A stretch of 64,000 nucleotides of DNA from the NCBI RefSeq assembly GCF_002929845.1, contig NZ_PJJS01000054.1:256332-320331 (forward strand), read 5' to 3'. This document shows, piece by piece, positions 19,361 to 29,991 of the stretch (the first letter of the stretch is position 1; every line of letters starts with the position of its first letter). Position numbers and translations under genes: made by a program. The notes beneath the pieces were generated by a model. The model was not told the origin of the DNA and searched no databases. It saw only the letters and a list, made by a program, of their open reading frames with translations. This DNA comes from Cryobacterium sp. M96 (lineage in GTDB: Bacteria; Actinomycetota; Actinomycetes; Actinomycetales; Microbacteriaceae).

Positions 19361-19734
19361 CGTCCGCTCCCCGCTCGGTGAAGCGCACGCTCGCGACGAT
19401 CGTGCTCGGCTTCGAGGTCATCGTGGTTGCCCTCGCCGCCCTGGTGATCTTCGGTCTGCAGGCGTTGCCGCCGTGGCTCGCCCTCGGCGGGGGAGCCGTG
19501 CTGGGGCTGGCCATGGTCGCCGTGCTCGCGCTGCTCCGTTACGAGTGGGCCTACGTGGTCGGCTGGATCCTCCAGCTGATCATGGTGGCCGCCGGCTTCC
19601 TCAATCCGGCCATGTTCTTCGTCGGCGGCATGTTCGCCGCCATGTGGACGTACTGCATGATCGCCGGCTCCCGGATCGACAACCAGAACCAGAACTTTCC
19701 CAACAACGAGAACAACGAGAAGGAGAACTCATGA
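19357..19734 (+). CDS. DUF4233 membrane protein
   Basis: 125 residues from the ATG at 19357, which overlaps the folC stop (ATGA). Another in-frame ATG lies 12 bases upstream; the coupled start is preferred. There are three or four hydrophobic helices (TIVLGFEVIVVALAALVIFG, LALGGGAVLGLAMVAVLALL, VVGWILQLIMVAAGFL, MFFVGGMFAAMWTYCM) and a polar Asn/Glu-rich tail (NQNFPNNENNEKEN). This small membrane family is regularly found between folC and ndk in actinobacteria; its function is unknown. The ndk start overlaps its stop by ATGA. Confidence 0.85.
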   Translation: MTSAPRSVKRTLATIVLGFEVIVVALAALVIFGLQALPPWLALGGGAVLGLAMVAVLALLRYEWAYVVGWILQLIMVAAGFLNPAMFFVGGMFAAMWTYCMIAGSRIDNQNQNFPNNENNEKENS

Positions 19735-20153
19735 GCACCCAGGTCCAGGAAACGCTCGTATTGGTCAAACCGGATGGCGTTGCCCGCAACCTCTCCGGCG
19801 AGATCCTGCGTCGCATTGAGCAGAAGGGGTACTCCCTCGTCGACGCGAAGCTCGTGCAGGCCGACAGGTCCCTGTTGGCCGAGCATTACGCCGAGCACCA
19901 GGGCAAGCCGTTCTTCGAACCTCTCGTGGAGTTCATGGAAAGCGGTCCGATCCTCGTGCTGCGCATCGCCGGCGAACGCGTGATCGAGGGCTTCCGCTCC
20001 CTGGCCGGCACAACCGACCCGACCACCGCGGCTCCCGGCACCATTCGCGGCGACTTCGGCCGAGACTGGGGCACCAAGGAGCAGCAGAACCTCGTGCACG
20101 GCTCCGACTCGCCCGAGTCGGCCGACCGCGAACTGGCCCTCTGGTTCGACTGA
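19731..20153 (+). CDS. ndk: Nucleoside-diphosphate kinase
   Basis: 140 residues from the ATG at 19731, preceded by AAGGAGAACTC. The sequence is complete: ETLVLVKPDGVARNL at the start (Kpn loop region follows), IRGDFGRDW, and the active-site NLVHGSDSPESA with the phosphorylated His at residue 123. The enzyme transfers phosphate between nucleoside triphosphates and diphosphates. The start overlaps the DUF4233 stop, so it is the last gene of the ileS-folC-DUF4233-ndk row. No strong terminator hairpin was seen in the following 180 bp. Confidence 0.97.
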   Translation: MSTQVQETLVLVKPDGVARNLSGEILRRIEQKGYSLVDAKLVQADRSLLAEHYAEHQGKPFFEPLVEFMESGPILVLRIAGERVIEGFRSLAGTTDPTTAAPGTIRGDFGRDWGTKEQQNLVHGSDSPESADRELALWFD

Positions 20154-20333
20154 ACCGTACCGACCGGGGAACAACCACTGACCGGATGCTTGGAGGCGGC
20201 TGTTCTCGTCGGTACCAGATGTCGTTGCTTTGTGCACCAAGCGCACCGCTGTCGCAGAATGGCCGATGATGGCAGAGCCCCGCTGAGCATGTGCCGACAT
20301 CCTCTTTGATTCGTCTGACTAGAAAGCCTCACC

Positions 20334-21242
20334 ATGCCGCATGCCCGGAACCCCTGGTTCAATCTGGTCTGGGCAATCCCGCTGGCGATCATCCTGCTGG
20401 TCGCCGTCGTGCTCGCCGCCCGGGGCATCCGTTCCCTGCCGATGGCGCAGGAGTTCCTGGTCGACTTCCCGGGGGCCTCGCCGTTGCCGTCGTGGGCCCC
20501 CGTCGGCTTCCCCGCGTGGCTGGCGTGGCAGCACGGCCTGAATGTTTTCTTCCTGCTCTTCATCGTGCGTTCGGGTTGGCAGATCCGCACGGCCGGGCGC
20601 CCGAGCATGTTCTGGACCCGGCGCAACACCGGCCTTTTTCGAACCCGACGTGCCCCCCGCCGGTTGGGCATCAACCTCTGGCTGCACCTCGCGGTGGATG
20701 CCCTTTGGGTACTCAACGGGATCGTCTTCTACGTGCTGCTGTTCGTCACCGGTCAGTGGGTGCGCATCGTGCCGGTCAGCTGGGACATCATTCCGAATGC
20801 GCTCTCGGCCGCCCTCCAGTACGCCTCGCTGGACTGGCCGGTCACCGACGGCTGGGTGAACTACAACGCGCTACAAACTCTGAGCTACTTCAGCATCGTG
20901 TTCGTGGCCGCGCCGCTCGCCTTGGCCTCGGGCATCCGTCTGTCACCGCTCTGCACGTCGCGCCGGCTTGGAGAACTGTTTCCGCTGCGCCCGACCAGGG
21001 CCGTGCACGTGGGCGTGATGGTCTTTTTCCTTGCATTCATCGTGATCCACGTCACGCTGGTGTTCGCCACCGGTGCCCTGCGCAACCTGAACCACATGTA
21101 CGCGGCGCAGAGCGACGACGGCTGGACCGGATTCTGGATCTTCGCCGCCTCCCTGGTCGTGATGCTCGTGGCCTGGGTCGCCGAGGGTCCCCGACTGCTG
21201 CGGGCGGTCGCCTCTCTCGGCGGAACCGTAACCACGCGCTGA
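20334..21242 (+). CDS. Cytochrome b/b6-domain membrane protein
   Basis: 302 residues from the ATG at 20334. There are six or so membrane segments. Histidines lie within or beside helices, in LAWQHGLNVFFLL, NLWLHLAVDALWVLN, RAVHVGVMVFFLAF and FIVIHVTLVFATG, as expected for two bis-histidine b-type hemes. This fits a cytochrome b561/formate dehydrogenase gamma-like electron carrier in the cytoplasmic membrane. No periplasmic oxidoreductase partner is encoded next to it, so the electron donor and acceptor are unknown. A possible -10 element (TAGAAA) lies about ten bases before the start. Confidence 0.75.
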   Translation: MPHARNPWFNLVWAIPLAIILLVAVVLAARGIRSLPMAQEFLVDFPGASPLPSWAPVGFPAWLAWQHGLNVFFLLFIVRSGWQIRTAGRPSMFWTRRNTGLFRTRRAPRRLGINLWLHLAVDALWVLNGIVFYVLLFVTGQWVRIVPVSWDIIPNALSAALQYASLDWPVTDGWVNYNALQTLSYFSIVFVAAPLALASGIRLSPLCTSRRLGELFPLRPTRAVHVGVMVFFLAFIVIHVTLVFATGALRNLNHMYAAQSDDGWTGFWIFAASLVVMLVAWVAEGPRLLRAVASLGGTVTTR

Positions 21243-21289
21243 GCCGCGGTGCTGGCTGAGCCGGCCGATGGCTCTGCCGGTCGAAACCC

Positions 21290-21508
21290 GGTGGTTGTGT
21301 AACCCCCCGCCCCGGCCGGGGTCCCTCCCCGGCCTTGTCTTTGGCTGCCTGGGCCGCGTCGCGGGCCAGGGCTTCGGCGAACCGGCGGGCCTGATCGACC
21401 TGTTCGGCCAGGTGGGCGTCGACCCAGGGCGGCGTCCGCCTGGGTCTCCCGGATGGCGTCGAAGTGACGACCCAGGCGTTCTAGCTGCTCACTGTATGGG
21501 GACTCCAT
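21290..21508 (-). pseudogene. Remnant of a DUF222/HNH-type gene (N-terminal piece)
   Basis: From an ATG at 21508 the minus strand reads MESPYSEQLERLGRHFDAIRE, then shifts frame into WVDAHLAEQVDQARRFAEAL and stops being recognisable. The spacing LGxHFxAIxE matches the start of the DUF222-type gene at 63902 (MKPSFIEEQEALGEHFEAIAE). Both also have a GTTATCCACAG-like stretch upstream. The fragment is only about 73 codons, whereas such proteins usually have over 400, so this is read as a decayed copy. The match is short and by eye. Confidence 0.5.
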
Positions 21509-21817
21509 GAGAAAAACGTTACGGGCAGCCACTGACATTCCATGCCCCAGATCGGCACCCGTCAGCGCCCTGTGGATAACCTGATCAAACGCGCATTGTG
21601 GTGGAAAGGGAACAGCCGTCGCGGGGCGCGCAGCACGCATCCGTCGTCACATAAACGCGGAAATTTTTGAGACACACCGGTTTTGGCGCCGTGAGCGGCG
21701 TGTCGCAAAAATCTCCGAGGTTAGCAATCGCCACGGATGCCCGGAGCGGCAACCTCCGGCCGCCACGTCACCGGACCTCGACCACCGGGTCTCAACCGGA
21801 CGGGGGCAGGGTCGCCA
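21509..21817. other. Intergenic region with a diverged repeat copy
   Basis: Apart from the diverged inverted repeat at 21658-21717 and the possible promoter area of the DUF222 remnant (GTGGATAAC near 21570), I see no gene in this stretch. It separates the cytochrome b-like gene and the DUF222 remnant from the convergent VKOR gene. Confidence 0.5.
21658..21717. repeat. Diverged inverted repeat related to the CGACGGAGATTTTGC family (copy 4)
   Basis: Left arm 21658-21675 (CGGAAATTTTTGAGACAC) and right arm 21700-21717 pair at 16 of 18 positions around a 24-base centre. The reverse complement of the right arm begins CGGAGATTTTTGC, which is the core of the other three copies with one added T. The centre holds CCGGTTTTGG, resembling the GCCGGTTT centre of the others. 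It lies between a plus-strand gene and the convergent VKOR gene. Confidence 0.6.
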
Positions 21818-22417
21818 TTACAGGCGGTTCAGGAAGTCCATCTCGACCTGGGCGATGACGGCGGCGATCAGATAGCAGAGGATCGTGATCACGATGATCC
21901 AGGAGGAGGCGACGGATGCCAGGCGCCGCACGCGCGGCCCCGCTGGGAGGTTGCCCGCCGTGAGGTTGTGCAGCGTCACGGCTAGGAACATTGGGATCGT
22001 GACCGTCCAGGTCACCATGCACCACGGGCAGAGCACGTCGAGCTCGAAGAAGCTCTGCGCCATCAGCCAGATTACGAACGCGAGGGCGCCGGTGACGCCC
22101 ACGTTCAGCGCGATCCAGAACCAGCGGGCTAGCCGCGCCCCGGCCAGGATCGCGGCGCCGATCGCGATGACGACCGGCCAGGCCATCAAGCCGATCACCG
22201 GGTTGGGGAAACCGAGGATGGCACCCTGCCACGATCCCAGGTTGGTGCTGCAGCCCACCAGCACACTGAAGTTGCAGGAAAGCTGGGCCTGCGGGTCCTC
22301 GAGGATCGCGAACTTGTCGACGGTCAGGAGGAAAGCCGCCGTGAGGGCGATCAAACCACCGATGATGAAGAAGATGGCGAGCCCGATGGGGCGCTTGACG
22401 GGCGGGTTGTGGGGCAC
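21818..22417 (-). CDS. Vitamin K epoxide reductase (VKOR) family protein
   Basis: 199 residues from a GTG at 22417. It has five membrane segments, the loop cysteine pair in LSCNFSVLVGCSTN (about residues 46-58) and the membrane active-site motif CPWC in LDVLCPWCMVTWT. FPNPVIGLMAWP is also family-typical. Bacterial VKOR proteins reoxidise a DsbA-like partner and pass electrons to quinone, supporting disulfide formation outside the cytoplasm. No DsbA-like gene is adjacent. It is divergent from the RNase E/G gene. Confidence 0.92.
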   Translation of the reverse strand: MPHNPPVKRPIGLAIFFIIGGLIALTAAFLLTVDKFAILEDPQAQLSCNFSVLVGCSTNLGSWQGAILGFPNPVIGLMAWPVVIAIGAAILAGARLARWFWIALNVGVTGALAFVIWLMAQSFFELDVLCPWCMVTWTVTIPMFLAVTLHNLTAGNLPAGPRVRRLASVASSWIIVITILCYLIAAVIAQVEMDFLNRL

Positions 22418-22464
22418 GTTTGGATTATGTCATGTGCCTCGCATGTGTTCCTGAGAATGCATGC

Positions 22465-22470
22465 GATAAT
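22465..22470 (+). promoter_or_regulatory. Candidate extended -10 promoter of the RNase E/G gene
   Basis: GATAAT at 22465-22470 is preceded by TGC, giving an extended -10 (TGCGATAAT). No clear -35 is needed for such promoters. Transcription from here would leave a leader of about 215 bases. Confidence 0.4.
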
Positions 22471-22476
22471 CGGAAC

Positions 22477-22693
22477 AGTCGCTTGGGCCGCGCTCAAGTT
22501 GACGCCATACAAGTCTTAATGGGCCGTAAAGGCCCAGATTCATTGGTCCCACGACCAAAGGTATTAGCAGCCAGAGCCAAGAGCCGGTTGCGAACGACGA
22601 GGATTTCCGAGGGTTTCGCGCAAGCGTGATCCTCGCACGAGAGAGTAGCCGGATGGGTGGCGCGGTCGCCCACACTGGTCAAGGAGCGCGCCA
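22477..22693 (+). promoter_or_regulatory. Structured 5' leader of the RNase E/G gene
   Basis: Three inverted repeats are seen in the presumed leader: GGGCC-GTAAA-GGCCC (22521-22535), TTGGTC-CCAC-GACCAA (22543-22558) and CGAGGAT/ATCCTCG (22598-22604 and 22629-22635). In other bacteria the RNase E message is controlled through leader hairpins cut by the enzyme itself; that this leader works the same way is inference. Confidence 0.4.
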
Positions 22694-25492
22694 GTGATGG
22701 TGGAAGACAACGAAAACATCAAAAAACGCAAGGGTTTATTCGGCACCCGCCGCACCTCGCGGAGGGCTGCCACCTCGGCGGCCGTTCCGGAGGCCGCGCC
22801 TGAGAACATCAGTGCGCAGCACAATGACGCCGCACAGAACGTCGCTGCGGCGGCGCGCGAGCCGCTTTCAGCAGCGCAGACACCCCGCGTCCACACCGAC
22901 GACGCCGTGACCGAGCCGGCAGCCGCCGCTCCGTTCGGCGAAACCCCCGACTCAGAACAGGACGCTGCCGTGGAACCGACGCCGCCGCCCACCCCGACCG
23001 CCGATGTGGTTCGCCGCCCGTCCACCTCGCTGGTGTTCCAGGCCCCGGTCATCGTGCCGCTACCGGCCCGCACCGGAGCGCGCCGCGACACCGCGCGCCA
23101 GGACCAGCGCCAGGACACCGGCCAGGACATCCGTCAGGACCATGACGACGAGGGCGACGAGTCGTCGACCGTTCGTCGTCGCGCCCGTCGGCGCACCGGC
23201 GACGAGAACCGGTCCGGATCCGACGACCCCGCGAACACCGTTGTTCGCGTGCGTACGCCCCGCGAACCCGAACTCATCACCGAACCCCAGCGGATCAAGG
23301 GGTCGACCCGCCTCGAGGCCAAGAAGCAGCGCCGCCGTGACGGCCGCGATGCCGGGCGCCGTCGCCCGGTGATCACCGAGGCCGAGTTCCTCGCCCGCCG
23401 CGAATCCGTCGACCGGGTCATGGTCGTGCGGGCCAAGCAGAACAAGATTCAGATCGGGGTGCTGGAAGACGGTGTGCTGGTCGAGCACTACGTCGCCAAG
23501 AATCAGGATGCCTCGCTGATCGGAAACGTCTACCTGGGCAAGGTGCAGAACGTGCTGCCGAGCATGGAAGCAGCCTTCGTCGACATCGGACGCGGCCGCA
23601 ACGCCGTGCTGTACTCGGGTGAGGTCGACTGGGAGGCTGCCGCCGAGAACTCCGGCAACAGCAGCCAGGCTCGGCGCATCGAGCTCGCGCTCAAGCCGGG
23701 CGACAAGGTGCTCGTGCAGGTCACGAAGGACCCGATCGGGCACAAGGGTGCGCGACTCACCAGCCAGGTGTCACTGCCCGGCCGCTACCTCGTCTACGTG
23801 CCGAACGGCTCGATGAACGGGATCAGCCGCAAGTTGCCCGACACCGAGCGGGCGCGTTTGAAGAAGATCCTCAAGGAGGTTCTGCCCGAGAACGTGGGAG
23901 TCATCGTGCGCACCGCGGCCGAGGGTGCCACCGACGAGCAGCTCACGCTCGACGTCAACCGGCTCACCTCGCAGTGGGCGTCCATCGCCAAGCAGGTCGA
24001 CACGGTGCAGGCACCGGCCCTGCTGCACAGCGAACCGGACCTTCTGATCAAGATCGTGCGGGATGTCTTCAACGAGGACTTTCAGAAGATGGTCATCTCC
24101 GGCGAGGAATCCCGGGAGGTCATCGAGGCCTACCTGCGCCAGGTCGCACCGGACCTGGTGGAGCGCGTGGAGCGCTACGAGGGCGAGAACGACGCCTTCG
24201 ACGAGCACCGCATTTCGGAGCAGATCGAGAAGGCCCTCGACCGCAAGGTCTGGCTACCGTCCGGTGGCTCCCTCGTGATCGACCGCACCGAGGCCATGAC
24301 CGTCGTCGATGTCAACACCGGCAAGTTCGTCGGCTCTGGTGGAAACCTCGAGGAGACCGTCACGAAGAACAACCTCGAGGCTGCCGAAGAGATCGTTCGC
24401 CAGCTGCGTCTGCGCGATATCGGCGGCATCATCGTCGTCGACTTCATCGACATGGTCCTCGAAACCAACCGCGACCTCGTGCTGCGCCGCATGCTCGAAT
24501 GCCTGAGCCGCGACCGCACCAAGCATCAGGTCGCCGAGGTCACCTCGCTCGGGCTTGTGCAGATGACCCGCAAAAAGCTCGGTCTCGGACTCCTGGAATC
24601 ATTTAGCGAGAACTGTGAAGCCTGCGCCGGCCGAGGCATCGTCATCCACCACGACCCGGTGCTCAAGCACCGCCAGACGGCTCAGCCGGCCATGGAGCGT
24701 CGCCCGCGCAGCAAGTCGGGCACCAATTCCGGCGGCGACAACGGGCACCGCGGCGGAAACGGAAACGGAAACGGAAACGGAAACGGAAACGGTACCAACT
24801 CCGCAGCCGTGCACGCGTCTCAGGCCGATGCCGGCAAGTCCGGACACGGCACCCACGGCATCACCGAGGATGCCAAGCACGCCCTCGCCCTGATCGCCGC
24901 CCGCACCATCCCGCGCGCCCTGACCGGCTCGATCCCGATCATTGCCCCGCCTGAGGCGATGCCGGAATCGGTTCCCGCGGAGAAGGCGGCCGCCCCCGCG
25001 GCCTCAGCCGACGGGTCATCTGTCGACGCGGCGACCGCCGCATCAGTCAACCCGGCCGCCGAGGCCAACCCGATCGAGGAGGCCGTGAATGAGGCAGTCG
25101 CGGCCGAGACGTCTGCACCGTCGGCACGCCGCAGCCGTAGGGCGTCCTCCACGCCCCGCCAGCGGGACGCAGCGCCCATCGTGACCCCGGAAACCCCGGT
25201 GCAGGACGCGCAGCAGACCCCGGTCGAGGCGCCTGCCGCGCACGAGGCCGCAGCGCCCGACGACGACGAGCCCGTCGCCATCCTGGACATCCCGGTCAAG
25301 AAGTCCTCCCGTGGCCGCCGCACGGTCAGCAAGCAGGTCACCGACCAGCTGCTGGACTCGGTGCTGGACGCCCTGCCCGAGCCCAAGCAGCCGGGCCAGG
25401 GGCGTTCGCGCAGCCGGCGGGTGACGACGGCCGGCGGATCCACCGGGTCGGCCCAGCCGATCATGACCACGGCCCCGGATTCCCAGCAGTAA
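22694..25492 (+). CDS. rne: Ribonuclease E/G
   Basis: 932 residues. GTG at 22694 is chosen as start because AAGGAG lies seven bases before it; an ATG follows directly. A long N-terminal extension (about 240 residues, Arg/Glu/Pro-rich, likely disordered) precedes the S1-type domain (IGNVYLGKVQNVLPSMEAAFVDIGRG). The catalytic centre is VDVNTGKF with Asp539 and IVVDFIDM with Asp583. The zinc-link CEAC is at Cys641/Cys644. A C-terminal Ala/Pro/Glu-rich tail of about 290 residues contains an Asn-Gly repeat coded by six GGAAAC units. The enzyme cuts single-stranded RNA in mRNA decay and rRNA/tRNA processing. Catalytic core in the middle with two tails is the usual actinobacterial arrangement. Confidence 0.95.
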   Translation: MMVEDNENIKKRKGLFGTRRTSRRAATSAAVPEAAPENISAQHNDAAQNVAAAAREPLSAAQTPRVHTDDAVTEPAAAAPFGETPDSEQDAAVEPTPPPTPTADVVRRPSTSLVFQAPVIVPLPARTGARRDTARQDQRQDTGQDIRQDHDDEGDESSTVRRRARRRTGDENRSGSDDPANTVVRVRTPREPELITEPQRIKGSTRLEAKKQRRRDGRDAGRRRPVITEAEFLARRESVDRVMVVRAKQNKIQIGVLEDGVLVEHYVAKNQDASLIGNVYLGKVQNVLPSMEAAFVDIGRGRNAVLYSGEVDWEAAAENSGNSSQARRIELALKPGDKVLVQVTKDPIGHKGARLTSQVSLPGRYLVYVPNGSMNGISRKLPDTERARLKKILKEVLPENVGVIVRTAAEGATDEQLTLDVNRLTSQWASIAKQVDTVQAPALLHSEPDLLIKIVRDVFNEDFQKMVISGEESREVIEAYLRQVAPDLVERVERYEGENDAFDEHRISEQIEKALDRKVWLPSGGSLVIDRTEAMTVVDVNTGKFVGSGGNLEETVTKNNLEAAEEIVRQLRLRDIGGIIVVDFIDMVLETNRDLVLRRMLECLSRDRTKHQVAEVTSLGLVQMTRKKLGLGLLESFSENCEACAGRGIVIHHDPVLKHRQTAQPAMERRPRSKSGTNSGGDNGHRGGNGNGNGNGNGNGTNSAAVHASQADAGKSGHGTHGITEDAKHALALIAARTIPRALTGSIPIIAPPEAMPESVPAEKAAAPAASADGSSVDAATAASVNPAAEANPIEEAVNEAVAAETSAPSARRSRRASSTPRQRDAAPIVTPETPVQDAQQTPVEAPAAHEAAAPDDDEPVAILDIPVKKSSRGRRTVSKQVTDQLLDSVLDALPEPKQPGQGRSRSRRVTTAGGSTGSAQPIMTTAPDSQQ
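24755..24790 (+). repeat. Tandem GGAAAC repeat (x6) inside the RNase E/G gene
   Basis: Six exact copies of GGAAAC encode alternating Gly-Asn in the disordered tail after the catalytic core. Copy number is likely to vary by slippage in steps of two residues. Confidence 0.95.
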
Positions 25493-25525
25493 CGAGAATC
25501 CCTGCAGGAACGAATCGAGTCGATC

Positions 25526-25582
25526 GGGAGACCGGCGGCGCACAGCCCACGGGGCTGGGCGTCGCCGGTCTCCCGGTCTCTT
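25526..25582 (+). terminator. Terminator after the RNase E/G gene
   Basis: GGGAGACCGGCG at 25526-25537 pairs perfectly with CGCCGGTCTCCC at 25563-25574, followed by GGTCTCTTT. An inner hairpin (AGCCC/GGGCT) fills the loop. It lies 33 bp after the stop and also faces the convergent DUF4031 gene. Confidence 0.75.
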
Positions 25583-25613
25583 TCAACCGGCGAGGCAGCG
25601 CTTCGGGCCCCGA

Positions 25614-25904
25614 TCAGGACTCTGGGAGAGAGCCGCTGCCCGATCGGTCCCGCCCGCGCACACGCAGGCCGCTTGCGCGGAGCCGGAGAACCAGTTCCCG
25701 ATTGTCCACCGGATGCGCCCCCGAGGCCACGAGGGCGTCATAGCGGTGGGCGGGTACGTCGTAGTGGTCCAGGTCGAAGCCGCGGCGGGGGATTCCGTTG
25801 CGGGCCGCGAAAGCGTGCAGTTCGGCCAGTGACGAATCGCTGACAAGATGGGACCAGACGGTGCCATGCGCGGGCCACATCGGCTTGTCGATCAAGACGG
25901 TCAT
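25614..25904 (-). CDS. DUF4031 domain protein
   Basis: 96 residues from the ATG at 25904. The sequence TVLIDKPMWPAHGTVWSHL, then ELHAFAARNGIPRRGFDLDHYDVPAHRYD, is typical of this small actinobacterial family. Conserved His, Asp and Tyr residues suggest a metal-binding or nuclease-like fold, but no function has been assigned. The C-terminus (RDRSGSGSLPES) looks disordered. It is a single gene, convergent with the RNase E/G gene and divergent from rplU. Confidence 0.75.
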   Translation of the reverse strand: MTVLIDKPMWPAHGTVWSHLVSDSSLAELHAFAARNGIPRRGFDLDHYDVPAHRYDALVASGAHPVDNRELVLRLRASGLRVRGRDRSGSGSLPES

Positions 25905-25931
25905 TACCCGATTCTATGATCCGGCCTCGGT

Positions 25932-25960
25932 TTGACCGTCGCAGCAGGATCGGCTAACGT
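25932..25960 (+). promoter_or_regulatory. Promoter of the rplU-rpmA operon
   Basis: TTGACC (25932-25937) and TAACGT (25955-25960) are separated by 17 bases, a good sigma-70-type promoter. The predicted leader to rplU is about 130 bases. Confidence 0.65.
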
Positions 25961-26095
25961 TGACTTTTGGTGTGCGACGGGCCTTTGCCCCCGCGATCAC
26001 CGTGGTTTTCTGAGAGCGACGGGCCGACTTGGCGTGTTCAAGGCAGTAACTTTCCATCACGGGGCCTCACGGCTCCCCAGAGATAGGTACGTAAC

Positions 26096-26404
26096 GTGGT
26101 TTACGCAGTTGTGCGCGCCGGTGGGCGGCAGGAAAAGGTAGAGGTCGGGACCATCGTCACGATGGACCGAATCAAAGCCAATAAGGACGGCAACGTCGAG
26201 CTGGCCGCAGTGCTTCTCGTCGACGGCGACACGATCACCTCTGACTCCCAGTCACTGGCCAAGATAACGGTCACGGCCGAGGTTTTGAACGATCTCCGCG
26301 GTCCGAAGATCGTCATCCAGAAGTTCAAGAACAAGACCGGGTACAAGAAGCGTCAGGGGCACCGTCAGGAGCTCACTCGCGTTCAGGTAACCGGCATCGC
26401 CTAG
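26096..26404 (+). CDS. rplU: 50S ribosomal protein L21
   Basis: 102 residues from a GTG at 26096. The start [17 protein letters not shown] and the C-terminal [17 protein letters not shown] are characteristic of bL21. It binds 23S rRNA in the large subunit. The leader is about 130 bases long, and rpmA follows 19 bp after the stop, the usual pairing with L27. Confidence 0.97.
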   Translation: MVYAVVRAGGRQEKVEVGTIVTMDRIKANKDGNVELAAVLLVDGDTITSDSQSLAKITVTAEVLNDLRGPKIVIQKFKNKTGYKKRQGHRQELTRVQVTGIA

Positions 26405-26423
26405 GCCCTGAGGAGCAGAACAG

Positions 26424-26681
26424 ATGGCACATAAAAAAGGCGCGAGTTCCACTCGCAACGGTCGCGACTCCAACGCCCAGCGCCTCGGCGTGAAGCGCTT
26501 CGGCGGTCAGATTGTCAGCGCGGGCGAGATCATCGTCCGTCAGCGCGGCACCCACTTCCACCCAGGCGTCAACGTCGGCCGTGGTGGCGACGACACGCTC
26601 TTCGCTCTCGAGCCCGGCTCGGTTGAGTTCGGCGCCAAGGGCGGCCGCAAGGTTGTCAACATCGTGGTGGCTGCCGCTTAG
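26424..26681 (+). CDS. rpmA: 50S ribosomal protein L27
   Basis: 85 residues from the ATG at 26424, with GAGGAG upstream. [20 protein letters not shown] and the [22 protein letters not shown] segment identify bL27. The N-terminal tail reaches the peptidyl-transferase centre. There is no cleavable N-terminal extension of the Firmicutes type. Confidence 0.97.
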   Translation: MAHKKGASSTRNGRDSNAQRLGVKRFGGQIVSAGEIIVRQRGTHFHPGVNVGRGGDDTLFALEPGSVEFGAKGGRKVVNIVVAAA

Positions 26682-29199
<2,518 letters not shown>

Positions 29200-29203
<4 letters not shown>

Positions 29204-29982
29204 GCGCACTCGGCCGACACGAGGTCGCGTCGGCCGCACGCATCGTTGTGAAGGTCGGCTCCTCCTCGATCAGCGGCGCGAACATCGCACAGATCATCCC
29301 GCTCGTCGATGCCCTTGCCGAAGCGCACGGGCGCGGAGTGGAGATCGTCCTCGTCTCCTCCGGGGCCATCGCCACCGGCATGCCCTACCTGCAACTCGAC
29401 GAGCGCCCCACCGACCTGGCCACCCAGCAGGCCGCGGCATCCGTGGGCCAGAACCTGCTCATCTTCCGTTACCAGGACAGCCTCGACCGGTACGACATCG
29501 TCGCCGGCCAGGTGCTGCTCACTGCCGGTGACCTGGAAAACCCCTCGCATCGAGGCAACGCGCACCGGGCGATGGATCGCCTGCTCGGTCTGCGCATCCT
29601 GCCGATCGTCAACGAGAACGACACGGTCGCCACCCACGAGATCCGGTTCGGCGACAACGACCGGTTGGCCGCCCTGGTCGCCACGCTCATCCACGCCGAC
29701 CTGCTGGTCCTGCTCAGCGACGTCGACGCCCTCTATACGCGCGCGCCGCACCTGCCGGGCGCGGAACGCATCGATCACGTCCCTTGCGGCGATCCCATGC
29801 TCGGTGTCGAGCTCAGCGGCAGCCGCTCCGGCGTGGGTACCGGGGGTGCCGACACCAAGGTGTCGGCCGCACGGATCGCGGCGGAGGCCGGCACTGCCGT
29901 GCTGCTCACATCGACTGGTCTGGTTGCTGAGGCACTCCGCGGCGACCCGGTCGGAACCTGGTTCGAACCCGCTCTGGCCTAA
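29200..29982 (+). CDS. proB: Glutamate 5-kinase, copy 2 (paralogue)
   Basis: 260 residues from a GTG at 29200 overlapping the stop of copy 1. It keeps ARIVVKVGSSSI, VSSGAIATGMPYL, NENDTVATHEIRFGDNDRL, LLSDVDALYTRAPHLPGAE and GTGGADTKVSAA. Identity with copy 1 is high over most of the length (by eye about two thirds) and lowest near residues 195-215 (DHVPCGDPMLGVELSGS against DFIGFDQELDGMEFGANKG). All active-site motifs remain, so both are probably active; a divergent loop near the glutamate/proline site could change feedback control (inference). It also lacks a PUA domain. Confidence 0.93.
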
Positions 29983-29991
29983 ACTACCGGG

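Noticed and set aside
19308..20153. A 281-residue protein upstream-extended from ndk
   Set aside because: The extra N-terminal part is the out-of-frame DUF4233 gene; NDK starts at 19731 with a strong ribosome site.
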